DNA of 10,214 bases from Cyanobacteria bacterium UBA7753 (GCA_002481545.1 DLEF01000064.1:1-10214); one strand, 5' to 3'; positions 1 through 6,004 are shown, counted from the stretch's first letter. Translations and numbers: made by a program. Notes: generated from the sequence alone by a model not told the origin.

Positions 1-10
1 TTTAATTTAG

Positions 11-42
11 TATAAATGTAACATTAATGCTTTACATTTATA
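11..42. repeat. 11-bp perfect inverted repeat overlapping the rimP -35
   Basis: The arm TATAAATGTAA (11-21) is exactly the reverse complement of TTACATTTATA (32-42), with a 10-nt spacer. The right arm covers the proposed -35 hexamer TTTACA (31-36). This could be an operator for a dimeric regulator. It could also be an RNA hairpin at the 3' end of a gene left of the window, although no U-run follows it. The symmetry is seen directly; the role is inferred. Confidence 0.5.
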
Positions 43-59
43 AAATTCTTTAGTAATAT
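31..59 (+). promoter_or_regulatory. Putative sigma70-type promoter of rimP-nusA
   Basis: TTTACA (31-36, five of six to consensus) is followed after 17 nt by TAATAT (54-59, four of six). Transcription would start near 66 and give a leader of about 60 nt that contains the terminator hairpin at 81-110. In an AT-rich intergenic region such matches also occur by chance. The exact 17-nt spacing and the same TAATAT -10 before the gene at 3354 support it. Confidence 0.45.
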
Positions 60-80
60 ATAAGTATGTTTTTTGTAAAA

Positions 81-110
81 AAGAACGGATTTATCCGTTC
101 TTTTTTTTCA
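81..110 (+). terminator. Intrinsic terminator in the rimP leader
   Basis: A 9-bp stem AAGAACGGA/TCCGTTCTT (81-89 with 94-102) with a short TTTA loop is followed by a run of Ts to 108. It ends about 15 nt before the rimP start codon, and no promoter fits between hairpin and gene. It either ends an upstream transcript or, if the promoter at 31-59 is real, acts as an attenuator within the operon leader. Confidence 0.85.
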
Positions 111-124
111 ATAAGGATAGAATT

Positions 125-607
125 ATGAAACAGGAAGTTAACAGACACGAAATACTTGAGAAAATAACACCGCTTGTTGAAAATACGGCGATGAGATATG
201 ATTTAATCCCTATTGAAATTGATTTTCTTAAAGAAAATCACAGATGGTATTTGAAAATATTTTTATATTCGGCAAAACGCGGGGTTACTCTTGACGATTG
301 CGAAAATGTAACAAGAAGTCTTAACGATTTCTTGGATGAAATTATCCCTGTTAAATACTATTTGGAAGTTTCTTCCCCTGGGTTGGAGAGAAAGTTCAAA
401 TCAGAAAAAGAGTTTGAAATATTCAAGGGTAAACGTGTAAGTATAAAGTTAAAACAGCCTTTAGAAGGTGAGACAGAAAGAATATTTAAAGGCGAAATCG
501 TGGATTGGAACTCTGATAAAGGATTAACATTCTTTAGGTTTGATGATGCAAAAGAAATGCTTATTCCAAAAGAGAATATTCAATCCGCTAAACTATATGT
601 AGATTAA
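125..607 (+). CDS. rimP: Ribosome maturation factor RimP
   Basis: RimP is a cytoplasmic protein that binds the free 30S subunit and assists its late maturation. The 160-residue length is normal for the family. The family signature is clear around residues 80-110: LEVSSPGLERKFKSEKEFE followed by FKGKRVSIKL, which joins the N-terminal alpha/beta domain to the C-terminal SH3-like domain. The N-terminal domain shows the usual VTLDDCENVTRSLNDFLDE helix preceding it. The start is supported by a TAAGGAT Shine-Dalgarno at 112-118. nusA follows after a 24-nt gap, the classic rimP-nusA pairing, so the two are almost certainly cotranscribed. Expression probably depends on the terminator-containing leader at 81-110. 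The identity is secure from the signature and the neighbour. Confidence 0.97.
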   Translation: MKQEVNRHEILEKITPLVENTAMRYDLIPIEIDFLKENHRWYLKIFLYSAKRGVTLDDCENVTRSLNDFLDEIIPVKYYLEVSSPGLERKFKSEKEFEIFKGKRVSIKLKQPLEGETERIFKGEIVDWNSDKGLTFFRFDDAKEMLIPKENIQSAKLYVD

Positions 608-631
608 AAATAATAAAGAAAGGACATAAAT

Positions 632-1885
632 ATGATTAAAGTAACAGGCTTATACGATGCGTGTGACGAACTCGAAAGAGAACGCGGAATATCCAAAGAT
701 GATATTCTTAATGCCTTGAAAGATGCAATGGTTGCAGCTTATAAAAGACACATGCATTTGAAAGAAGCAGAAAATATTGAAGCTATTTTAGTTGAAGAAA
801 CAAGCGAAATCGGTATATTCAAAACAAAAGTTGTTGTTGAAGAAATAACCGATCCTGAGACTGAAATTACTTTAGAAGAAGCAAAAGATATTGATGAAGA
901 TGTAGAAGTAGGCGATGAAGTTAAAATCGAAGTTACTCCTGAACAATTTGGCAGAATCGCTGCTCAAACCGCTAAACAGGTGCTTACTCAAAGAATCAGA
1001 GACGCTGAAAGAAACAATATTTTGAATGAGTTCTTGGAAAAGAAAGGCACTTTGACAACAGGTATTATTCAACGTGTTGAAGGCAGAAACGTTATCGTAA
1101 ATATCGGTAAAACTGATGCTATTATGCCTCAAAGAGAACAAATTCCGGGGGAATATTACAAACCGGGCAACAGAATCAGAGTATTCGTTTTGAACGTAAA
1201 AGAAACAAGCAGATTGCCTCAAGTAATCGTATCTCACGCACATGCAGAGATCGTAAGAGAACTGTTTGAACTTGAAGTTCCTGAAATTGAAGACGGTATT
1301 GTAGAAATTAAGTCTATCGCAAGAGAAGCAGGCTATAGAACAAAGATTGCCGTATGGTCAAACGATGAAGAAGTCGACAGTGTCGGAGCTTGTATCGGAC
1401 CTAGAGGCAGTCGTATTCAAACAATCGTCGGTGAATTAAAGAATGAAAAAATTGATATCGTTCGTTGGTCACCTGATCCTGTTGAATATATTGTAAACGC
1501 TATTGCTCCTGCAAGAGTTGTTTCAGTTGATATTATGGCTGATGATGATGAATCTCACGAAGCTATGGTCGTTGTTCCTGATGATCAATTGTCTTTAGCA
1601 ATCGGACGTGACGGTCAGAACGTTAGATTGGCTCATAAATTGACTCAATGGAAAATTGATATCAAGAGCGTTTCTCAAATGGAGCAAGCAGAAGCTGAGA
1701 ACATGAAAGAAATGGAAGCTCAAGAAGAACAAGCTGTTGAAGCGGCTGAAGAAGTTGCAGATGATGTTGAAGAAGCTCATGATGAACTTCAACAAGAGAT
1801 TGAAGAAGAAATGAATCAACAAGCAGTTGATGAAGATGATTTAGTTTCTGAATCTTCTCATGAAGAAACTTCCGAAGAAGAATAG
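632..1885 (+). CDS. nusA: Transcription termination/antitermination factor NusA
   Basis: NusA binds RNA polymerase and nascent RNA, promotes pausing and hairpin termination, and takes part in antitermination complexes. Domains in order are the polymerase-binding N-terminal domain (about 1-130), S1 (about 139-205), KH1 with the GxxG loop IGPRG at 255-259, and KH2 with IGRDG at 324-328. The signature SRLPQVIVSHAHAEIVRELFELEVPEI links S1 to KH1. At 417 residues it lacks the two acidic AR repeats of the enterobacterial protein. Instead, residues 346-417 form a low-complexity tail of mostly Glu and Asp (about 30 of 72 residues, one Lys). The Shine-Dalgarno GAAAGGA lies at 618-624. The gene closes its operon: a strong terminator follows, and ylxR and infB, common downstream neighbours, are absent. 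Confidence 0.98.
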   Translation: MIKVTGLYDACDELERERGISKDDILNALKDAMVAAYKRHMHLKEAENIEAILVEETSEIGIFKTKVVVEEITDPETEITLEEAKDIDEDVEVGDEVKIEVTPEQFGRIAAQTAKQVLTQRIRDAERNNILNEFLEKKGTLTTGIIQRVEGRNVIVNIGKTDAIMPQREQIPGEYYKPGNRIRVFVLNVKETSRLPQVIVSHAHAEIVRELFELEVPEIEDGIVEIKSIAREAGYRTKIAVWSNDEEVDSVGACIGPRGSRIQTIVGELKNEKIDIVRWSPDPVEYIVNAIAPARVVSVDIMADDDESHEAMVVVPDDQLSLAIGRDGQNVRLAHKLTQWKIDIKSVSQMEQAEAENMKEMEAQEEQAVEAAEEVADDVEEAHDELQQEIEEEMNQQAVDEDDLVSESSHEETSEEE

Positions 1886-1910
1886 TATAAACAATTATCT
1901 TATACAAATA

Positions 1911-1940
1911 AAAGAGATGTCCGAAAGGGCGTCTCTTTTT
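1911..1940 (+). terminator. Intrinsic terminator after nusA
   Basis: A 12-bp stem (1911-1922 with 1927-1938, two G-T wobbles) is capped by a GAAA tetraloop and its 3' arm ends in TTTTT. It lies 25 nt past the nusA stop and ends the rimP-nusA transcript. Confidence 0.92.
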
Positions 1941-1987
1941 GTATAAAATAGGTATATGATGAAAAATATTATTTTTATTTGCTATGA

Positions 1988-2085
1988 CTAACCCTCATCC
2001 TGCATTTGTACGGCTCCTTTGTCGCCTACAACTGCTGTCCTTCCCCCATAGGTGGAAGGGCTCACTCATTATATTTACCCCCCCC
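1988..2085. repeat. GC-rich dispersed-repeat-like block with C8 tract
   Basis: This block is markedly richer in G+C than its surroundings and has no credible gene. It contains ACCCTCATCC, a hairpin CCTTCC/GGAAGG (2039-2044 with 2054-2059) and a run of eight Cs (2078-2085). One frame reads NPHPAFVRLL, similar to conceptual peptides often seen from intergenic repeats that begin CCCTCATCC and carry a CCTTCCCC/GGGGAAGG stem in gut bacteria. I infer a degenerate copy of a dispersed element. A genome-wide search would settle it. Confidence 0.45.
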
Positions 2086-2094
2086 ATATAAAAT

Positions 2095-2117
2095 AAAAAA
2101 CCGCTGGGAAAGCGGCT
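2095..2117 (-). terminator. Minus-strand terminator after the 253-aa gene
   Basis: Read on the minus strand, CCGCT (2116-2112) pairs with AGCGG (2105-2101) across a TTCCC loop and is followed by TTTTTT (2100-2095). It lies about 65 nt past the stop of the gene at 2184-2945 and is oriented to end its transcript. Confidence 0.8.
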
Positions 2118-2183
2118 AATTAAAAAATAGGAAAAATTATAGGGAAATTTATATGAAAAATCTTATTTAATAGTCAGTCTTTA

Positions 2184-2945
2184 TTAACTGAATATTTTGA
2201 ATGTCCTTTCGACGTTATCTTTTGCTACGTTTTGAAGAGTTTCAAGCTCTGTCTTGATAGCGTTACGTTCTGTCTCAAGTTGAGACAATTCGTTATCGTA
2301 TCTCTTATCTTTAGCGTTGATTCTGTTCATATCAGCTTCATATTGAGCTTCTGTTTTCTTCAACGATGTTTCATCAGATACTTCATCAATCTTTGTGGAT
2401 GATGACATGCTCGTGTTTTCAAACACTTTGAATGTGTAAGCATTGCCATCTGTATCAGCATCGTTTAATCCGTGGTTATCTTTGCTGTTATTATCATGAG
2501 TATATACTATTTTACCGTTTGCTTGGTCATATGAGTAACCCAATTCGGAATCTGATTTTTGCTGCATAATTACAACCAATCCTTCAGAAACCAAAGTTGA
2601 TAACAATGTGTAAGAATCACTTGCGGTTACATTAATATTTTGTTTCTTTAATTCATCTTCAACTTGAGCTAATGAATTACATACAGTTCCGTTAACATTA
2701 AATAAGAATCCTTGGTCTGCTAATTTTGTGAAAGTAGCATCATCATATACGAAACTGCCGTCGTCTTCGACTTTTTTATATTGAACTTTAGTAGCATCAA
2801 GTGCAGCCAAGTAATCTTGGTATACACGATCGGATTCATTCGCAAGCTGTAATTTTTGAGCTTGGATTTTTTGCGCATTATATTCTGTCGCATGTTGTCT
2901 TGCGGTCAGTGATAATAAACGCACTTGTGTTGCGGATAAACCCAT
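2184..2945 (-). CDS. Uncharacterised protein with helical N and C termini (MGLSATQ family)
   Basis: I do not recognise a characterised family. The 253-residue protein has no signal peptide and no membrane segment. Residues 1-57 look like a long amphipathic helix (MGLSATQVRLLSLTARQHATEYNAQKIQ and on). The middle is Asp/Asn/Ser-rich and probably mixed beta (about 58-187). Residues 188-250 form a heptad-like helix rich in Glu, Lys and Asn, ending NVERTFKIFS. Helical termini enclosing a variable centre resemble the general layout of flagellar axial proteins, but no flagellin or hook motif is visible, so this is only analogy. I recall similar MGLSxxQxRLLxLTAR proteins as multicopy hypothetical proteins in Gastranaerophilales. 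The start is fixed by a strong AAGGAG at 2957-2952. The gene is monocistronic with its own terminator. Confidence 0.85.
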   Translation of the reverse strand: MGLSATQVRLLSLTARQHATEYNAQKIQAQKLQLANESDRVYQDYLAALDATKVQYKKVEDDGSFVYDDATFTKLADQGFLFNVNGTVCNSLAQVEDELKKQNINVTASDSYTLLSTLVSEGLVVIMQQKSDSELGYSYDQANGKIVYTHDNNSKDNHGLNDADTDGNAYTFKVFENTSMSSSTKIDEVSDETSLKKTEAQYEADMNRINAKDKRYDNELSQLETERNAIKTELETLQNVAKDNVERTFKIFS

Positions 2946-3070
2946 TTATTACTCCTTAGTTCTTTTCCTATACTCTTAATTACGGCATTTTTTACGATAA
3001 CTTTAGACTTTTGAACGAAATATTTACAAAAGTTTACATAACCTTGAATCTACATATGATAAAATTCATA

Positions 3071-3123
3071 CGTAAATATTTGTAAAATTTTTAGAAATTA
3101 AAACGCAAAAATTAATATTTACG
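3071..3123. repeat. Long AT-rich inverted repeat
   Basis: CGTAAATATT (3071-3080) is the exact reverse complement of AATATTTACG (3114-3123). Inside them, AATTTTT (3086-3092) pairs with AAAAATT (3107-3113). A further copy of AATATTTAC lies at about 3019-3027. The repeat sits between the divergent genes at 2945 and 3354, so it may be an operator or cruciform. No transcript end is obvious here. Confidence 0.4.
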
Positions 3124-3162
3124 GGAATTAAACTAAATGTTAGTAACAGTTAAGCATTAAAC

Positions 3163-3191
3163 TTGAGTAATTATACTTGTTGTGGTAATAT
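3163..3191 (+). promoter_or_regulatory. Putative promoter for the structured leader and the gene at 3354
   Basis: TTGAGT (3163-3168) and TAATAT (3186-3191) are separated by 17 nt. The -10 is preceded by TGTGG and is identical to the one proposed for rimP. The start site would be near 3198, a few bases before the first base-paired segment of the leader at 3212. Confidence 0.45.
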
Positions 3192-3211
3192 AGTGTAGTT
3201 GAAAAGGAATA

Positions 3212-3353
3212 TTAATGATTAAACTTTACCTGACAACTGAACATCATTCACATAGCAACCCGAAGGGGCTGTGGATTTTGATGTAATCAGTTTCCGCTAA
3301 ACAGCTTTCTTCGGGATATTTGAAGTCAGCTTTTAGTCAAGGAGAATCATTAA
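3212..3353 (+). ncRNA. Candidate structured 5' leader: three-way junction enclosing the Shine-Dalgarno
   Basis: Hand folding gives: P1a, TTAATGATT (3212-3220) with AATCATTAA (3345-3353), nine perfect pairs ending at the base before the ATG. P1b, CCTGAC (3229-3234) with GTCAAGG (3336-3342, one bulged A), pairs the GG of the Shine-Dalgarno AAGGAG (3339-3344). P2, 3235-3292, is a hairpin of about 23 pairs beginning AACTGA/TCAGTT and ACATCA/TGATGT, with an apical CCC-GAA-GGG. P3, about 3297-3336, is CTAAA/TTTAG, AGCT/AGCT and CTTC/GAAG. CCCGAAG at the P2 tip (3259-3265) is complementary to CTTCGGG at the P3 tip (3309-3315), so a tip-to-tip contact or an alternative fold is possible. The design suggests translational control of the gene at 3354. 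I cannot match it to a known riboswitch. The pairings are seen; the function is inferred. Confidence 0.6.
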
Positions 3354-4748
3354 ATGTCATTATTAATAAATACAATTTCCGCCATAGGAAATAATAGCAG
3401 TTTATACCCCTTGCTCGTACGTGATTGCGGGATAGAGGCCCCTACCAAAATTGCTCAAAGCTATAACCAAAATGCTAAAGAATCAAAGGTTATGGCAAAA
3501 CACTCCGCACGTGAACGTGCGATTGATGAATACGGTGCATCTGCTATTTGGCTCGGCGGTATTCCTTTAGTTGAAAAAATTGCTAACAAAATAATAGATA
3601 AAAAAGGCTTGTCTTCTAAAGTTAATTTTAAATTGCTTGACGATAACAAAAACGCAATGAGTGAAATCGACAAGAGACAACAGGGCGTTGATATAAATAT
3701 TGATAAATTCACTAAAGCAGATGCGGCAGATGATGTTAAGGCTGCAGTAGAGGATTTAAAGAAAGCAAAAGCAAATAAAGGTTTGTTGAAAAAACTTACG
3801 GTTGGAAAATACACGGCAGCTATAGCCATTCCTGTAGCATTGATGGGCTTTGTCCTTCCGAAAGCTAACTTTGCTTTGACCAGATATCTGTTTAATAAAG
3901 ATGTACAAAAAGGGCTAATCCCTGAAAAATATATACACTCCAAAGATAGCAAATCTAATAACAAAAATATTACCACAACAAATAAGTCAGAAAAGAGTGT
4001 TGAGACGGAGTATAACAGGTTGAACCTCGGAAACTCCGCTCAATTCTCTTCTCTGAACTCATTTAAATCTCAAAATAAGAAGAACCCGTCATTTACTGGG
4101 TTTGCGTCATTTATGACAGGTCTTACCCAACAACAGAAAATGGCGATGACGGACGGAGGTTTAGGTGTCGGTCGTGTTGCTACTTCAAGACGTAAAAATG
4201 AAGCATATGAAAATGCTTTCAGAGTACTGGGTATGATGTATCTTAACTTTGTTGCTCCTCATCAAATAGACAAGGCTTTGGACAAAGGTATAAATAAAAC
4301 CTTCGGCATAAATCCTAGCCTTGATCCTAAAATTATTGCTAACAAAAGATTTTTGGCAAAAGTTAAGTATAACGAACTTAAACTCCCTCAAAAACAAGAA
4401 GAAGTAATTGACTTTATTGACAACAATCCGAAATCACTGTTCTCGAAACTTGTTGAAAAAGAAGGCGACGTTAAGTTCTTAAAATCAGGTTCCAGAGATC
4501 CGAGAGCTTATGTAGATACTGAAAAAGTTTTCAAGTTCGCACAAAAACTGCAAAACTTTGGTGACAGTGCAAGAGCATCAGGAAATGTTGCAAAATATGC
4601 TAAAAAGGCACTAGGTGCTAAATCTGCAAGTATACTTGCTAATATCGCAATAAGCAGTACACTTCTTGCAGTCGCTCTTCCACAGGCTCAATTTTTGCTC
4701 AGAAAATTTATTTCAGGTTCAAAAGTAGATCCGGGACTTATGCAATAA
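3354..4748 (+). CDS. Uncharacterised membrane-associated protein with duplicated hydrophobic segment
   Basis: I do not recognise a characterised family. The 464-residue protein has two hydrophobic segments followed by the same pattern: residues 157-180 (…MGFVLPKANFALTRYLF) and 431-454 (…LAVALPQAQFLLRKFIS). They align without gaps, share L-P-x-A-x-F-x-L, and suggest an internal duplication. Residues 1-150 are mostly helical and charged. A Ser/Asn/Lys-rich linker (about 195-243) leads to NPSFTGFASF (244-253), a short motif of the kind I associate with Gastranaerophilales proteins. Residues 280-420 are helical and Lys-rich. There is no cleavable signal peptide at the N terminus. The start is fixed by AAGGAG at 3339-3344 and sits directly at the end of a structured leader, so translation is probably regulated. 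It looks monocistronic. A membrane or envelope role is inference. Confidence 0.9.
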   Translation: MSLLINTISAIGNNSSLYPLLVRDCGIEAPTKIAQSYNQNAKESKVMAKHSARERAIDEYGASAIWLGGIPLVEKIANKIIDKKGLSSKVNFKLLDDNKNAMSEIDKRQQGVDINIDKFTKADAADDVKAAVEDLKKAKANKGLLKKLTVGKYTAAIAIPVALMGFVLPKANFALTRYLFNKDVQKGLIPEKYIHSKDSKSNNKNITTTNKSEKSVETEYNRLNLGNSAQFSSLNSFKSQNKKNPSFTGFASFMTGLTQQQKMAMTDGGLGVGRVATSRRKNEAYENAFRVLGMMYLNFVAPHQIDKALDKGINKTFGINPSLDPKIIANKRFLAKVKYNELKLPQKQEEVIDFIDNNPKSLFSKLVEKEGDVKFLKSGSRDPRAYVDTEKVFKFAQKLQNFGDSARASGNVAKYAKKALGAKSASILANIAISSTLLAVALPQAQFLLRKFISGSKVDPGLMQ

Positions 4749-4779
4749 AATATTATAAATCATGCTAATCAACGAGTAG

Positions 4780-4799
4780 GTCGGATTTACTAATCCGAC
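4780..4799. terminator. Hairpin without U-run after the 464-aa gene
   Basis: GTCGGATT (4780-4787) pairs perfectly with AATCCGAC (4792-4799) across a TACT loop, 32 nt past the stop codon at 4748. No T-run follows on either strand, so it may be a weak terminator, an mRNA 3'-end stabiliser or a protein site. The position favours a transcript end. Confidence 0.5.
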
Positions 4800-4885
4800 A
4801 ATATATAAATATTGAAATTCCTATCGGCATATTATTTCCTACTTACATGCCACATAAAAACATTAATTTGTTATAGAATATAATT

Positions 4886-5851
4886 ATGTTATCAAATAAA
4901 GTATTTCAAATGTTTATAGCAGGTACGGGTGCAAATATGGATTATGCGCTAAACCAAGGACTTGGCGGAGTTATCTTCTTTAAAGATGATATTAAAACTG
5001 CAGAACAGTTTAAAACATTGATATCAGATATAAAATCAAAATCAAAAATGACACCGTTTTTGTCGATAGATCAAGAGGGCGGAAGAGTTGAGAGAACTGA
5101 AAATATACACCCGAAGAAGTATCTGTCACAAAAGTTTGCTTATCAAAAAGGAGTTGAGTTTTTATCTAATCAAACTGATGAGATGTTATCGGAGTTAAAA
5201 GAGTATGGGATAAATATGAATTTTGCTCCATGCTTGGATGTTAATTCTAATCCTGATAATCCGATTATAGGGGAACGTGCTTTTTCTGATAATGCTGAGG
5301 CTGTATGTAACGGGTATGATATTGTGACACCCGTATATAAGAAATATAATATTATCCCTGTTATTAAACATTTTCCCGGACATGGCGATACTGCCGTTGA
5401 TTCCCATAAGGAGTTACCTGTAATTGACATGCCAATGTCTGATATGGAGCATGTACATATAAAACCGTTTAAACATGCTATTGATAATGGTGCGGAAGTT
5501 ACTATGGTAGCTCACCTTTGGTGTAAATGTTTTGACAAGGTCGAGACTCCAACTTCTTTAAGTAAAAGCTGTATTGATTATTTAAGGAAGGTATTAAAAT
5601 TTGAAGGTATTGCAATCTCTGATGACATGTTTATGAACGGTGTTGCTAAATATGGCATGACAGAAGCTGCCGTAATGGGTATAAAAGCAGGACTTAATAT
5701 GTTTATCTATAGAGATAGTTCTGACAAAACCTTAAAAGTTATAGAAGATGTAATTAAACTCGCAGAAAAAGATAATGATTTGAGAGCCAAAATAAATGAG
5801 TCATACGAGAAAATTCTCTCTTTAAAGCGTATTCACGGGTTTATATCCTAG
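4886..5851 (+). CDS. nagZ: Glycoside hydrolase family 3 beta-N-acetylhexosaminidase (NagZ type)
   Basis: NagZ-type GH3 enzymes release N-acetylglucosamine from peptidoglycan fragments, a step in cell-wall recycling. The 321 residues cover one complete GH3 N-terminal barrel. Visible motifs are GGVIFFKDDI near the start, IDQEGGRV (61-68), FAPCLDVN, KHFPGHGDT (161-169) with D172-S-H174 (the NagZ general acid/base His-Asp dyad), and ISDDM with D246 as the expected nucleophile. No signal peptide is seen, so cytoplasmic action on imported muropeptides is likely. The second GH3 domain of larger glucosidases is absent. No Shine-Dalgarno precedes the ATG at 4886, and TATAAT lies at 4879-4884, so initiation may be leaderless or at the in-frame ATG at 4910. 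Substrate specificity within GH3 is inferred from the GDTxxDSH motif. Confidence 0.9.
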   Translation: MLSNKVFQMFIAGTGANMDYALNQGLGGVIFFKDDIKTAEQFKTLISDIKSKSKMTPFLSIDQEGGRVERTENIHPKKYLSQKFAYQKGVEFLSNQTDEMLSELKEYGINMNFAPCLDVNSNPDNPIIGERAFSDNAEAVCNGYDIVTPVYKKYNIIPVIKHFPGHGDTAVDSHKELPVIDMPMSDMEHVHIKPFKHAIDNGAEVTMVAHLWCKCFDKVETPTSLSKSCIDYLRKVLKFEGIAISDDMFMNGVAKYGMTEAAVMGIKAGLNMFIYRDSSDKTLKVIEDVIKLAEKDNDLRAKINESYEKILSLKRIHGFIS

Positions 5852-5860
5852 TTAAAAATA

Positions 5861-5889
5861 AGCAAAATAAAAAGCTGCTTTTCGCAGCT
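5861..5889 (-). terminator. Orphan minus-strand intrinsic terminator
   Basis: On the minus strand AGCTGC (5889-5884) pairs with GCAGCT (5878-5873) around GAAAA and runs into TTTTATTTT (5872-5864). On the plus strand the same hairpin lacks a U-run. No minus-strand gene lies between here and 6652, and that gene has its own terminator. It may end a small minus-strand RNA or work weakly as the nagZ terminator. Confidence 0.65.
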
Positions 5890-5945
5890 AGTATTTCATA
5901 ATCTTGGGAGGAGATTTGGGATAGTTGATGTAACTATAATACTAT
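5862..5945 (-). ncRNA. Tentative small RNA ending at the orphan terminator
   Basis: This is a low-confidence candidate. On the minus strand TTGACT (5977-5972) is followed after 18 nt by TAAAAA (5953-5948), which would start an RNA of about 80 nt ending at the hairpin at 5889-5873. It would expose the CU-rich segment TCTCCTCCC (5914-5906), complementary to Shine-Dalgarno sequences. The terminator is clear; the promoter is weak. Confidence 0.2.
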
Positions 5946-6004
5946 AATTTTTAAAAACATGGAGCATGTGAAGTCAAAATTTTTACATTTCTTAATAATA
6001 ATTG

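Noticed and set aside
872..1243. Minus-strand open frame inside nusA
   Set aside because: Antisense to conserved NusA S1/N-terminal sequence, Phe/Ser-rich product without a ribosome site; a shadow of the real gene. The same applies to frames at 1595-1822 and 1662-1907.
3461..3976. Minus-strand 171-codon frame opposite the 464-aa gene
   Set aside because: Low-complexity Leu/Ser-rich product, no ribosome binding site, and the plus-strand gene has strong start signals. Likewise 4185-4397.
5170..5430. Minus-strand frames inside the GH3 gene
   Set aside because: They overlap the conserved catalytic motifs on the other strand and have no start signals.
5906..5933. GGGAGGAG followed by ATG-TAA, a possible start-stop element
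   Set aside because: The spacing from the purine-rich stretch to the ATG is about 14 nt, too long. The minus-strand reading of the same sequence as a small RNA seems at least as likely.
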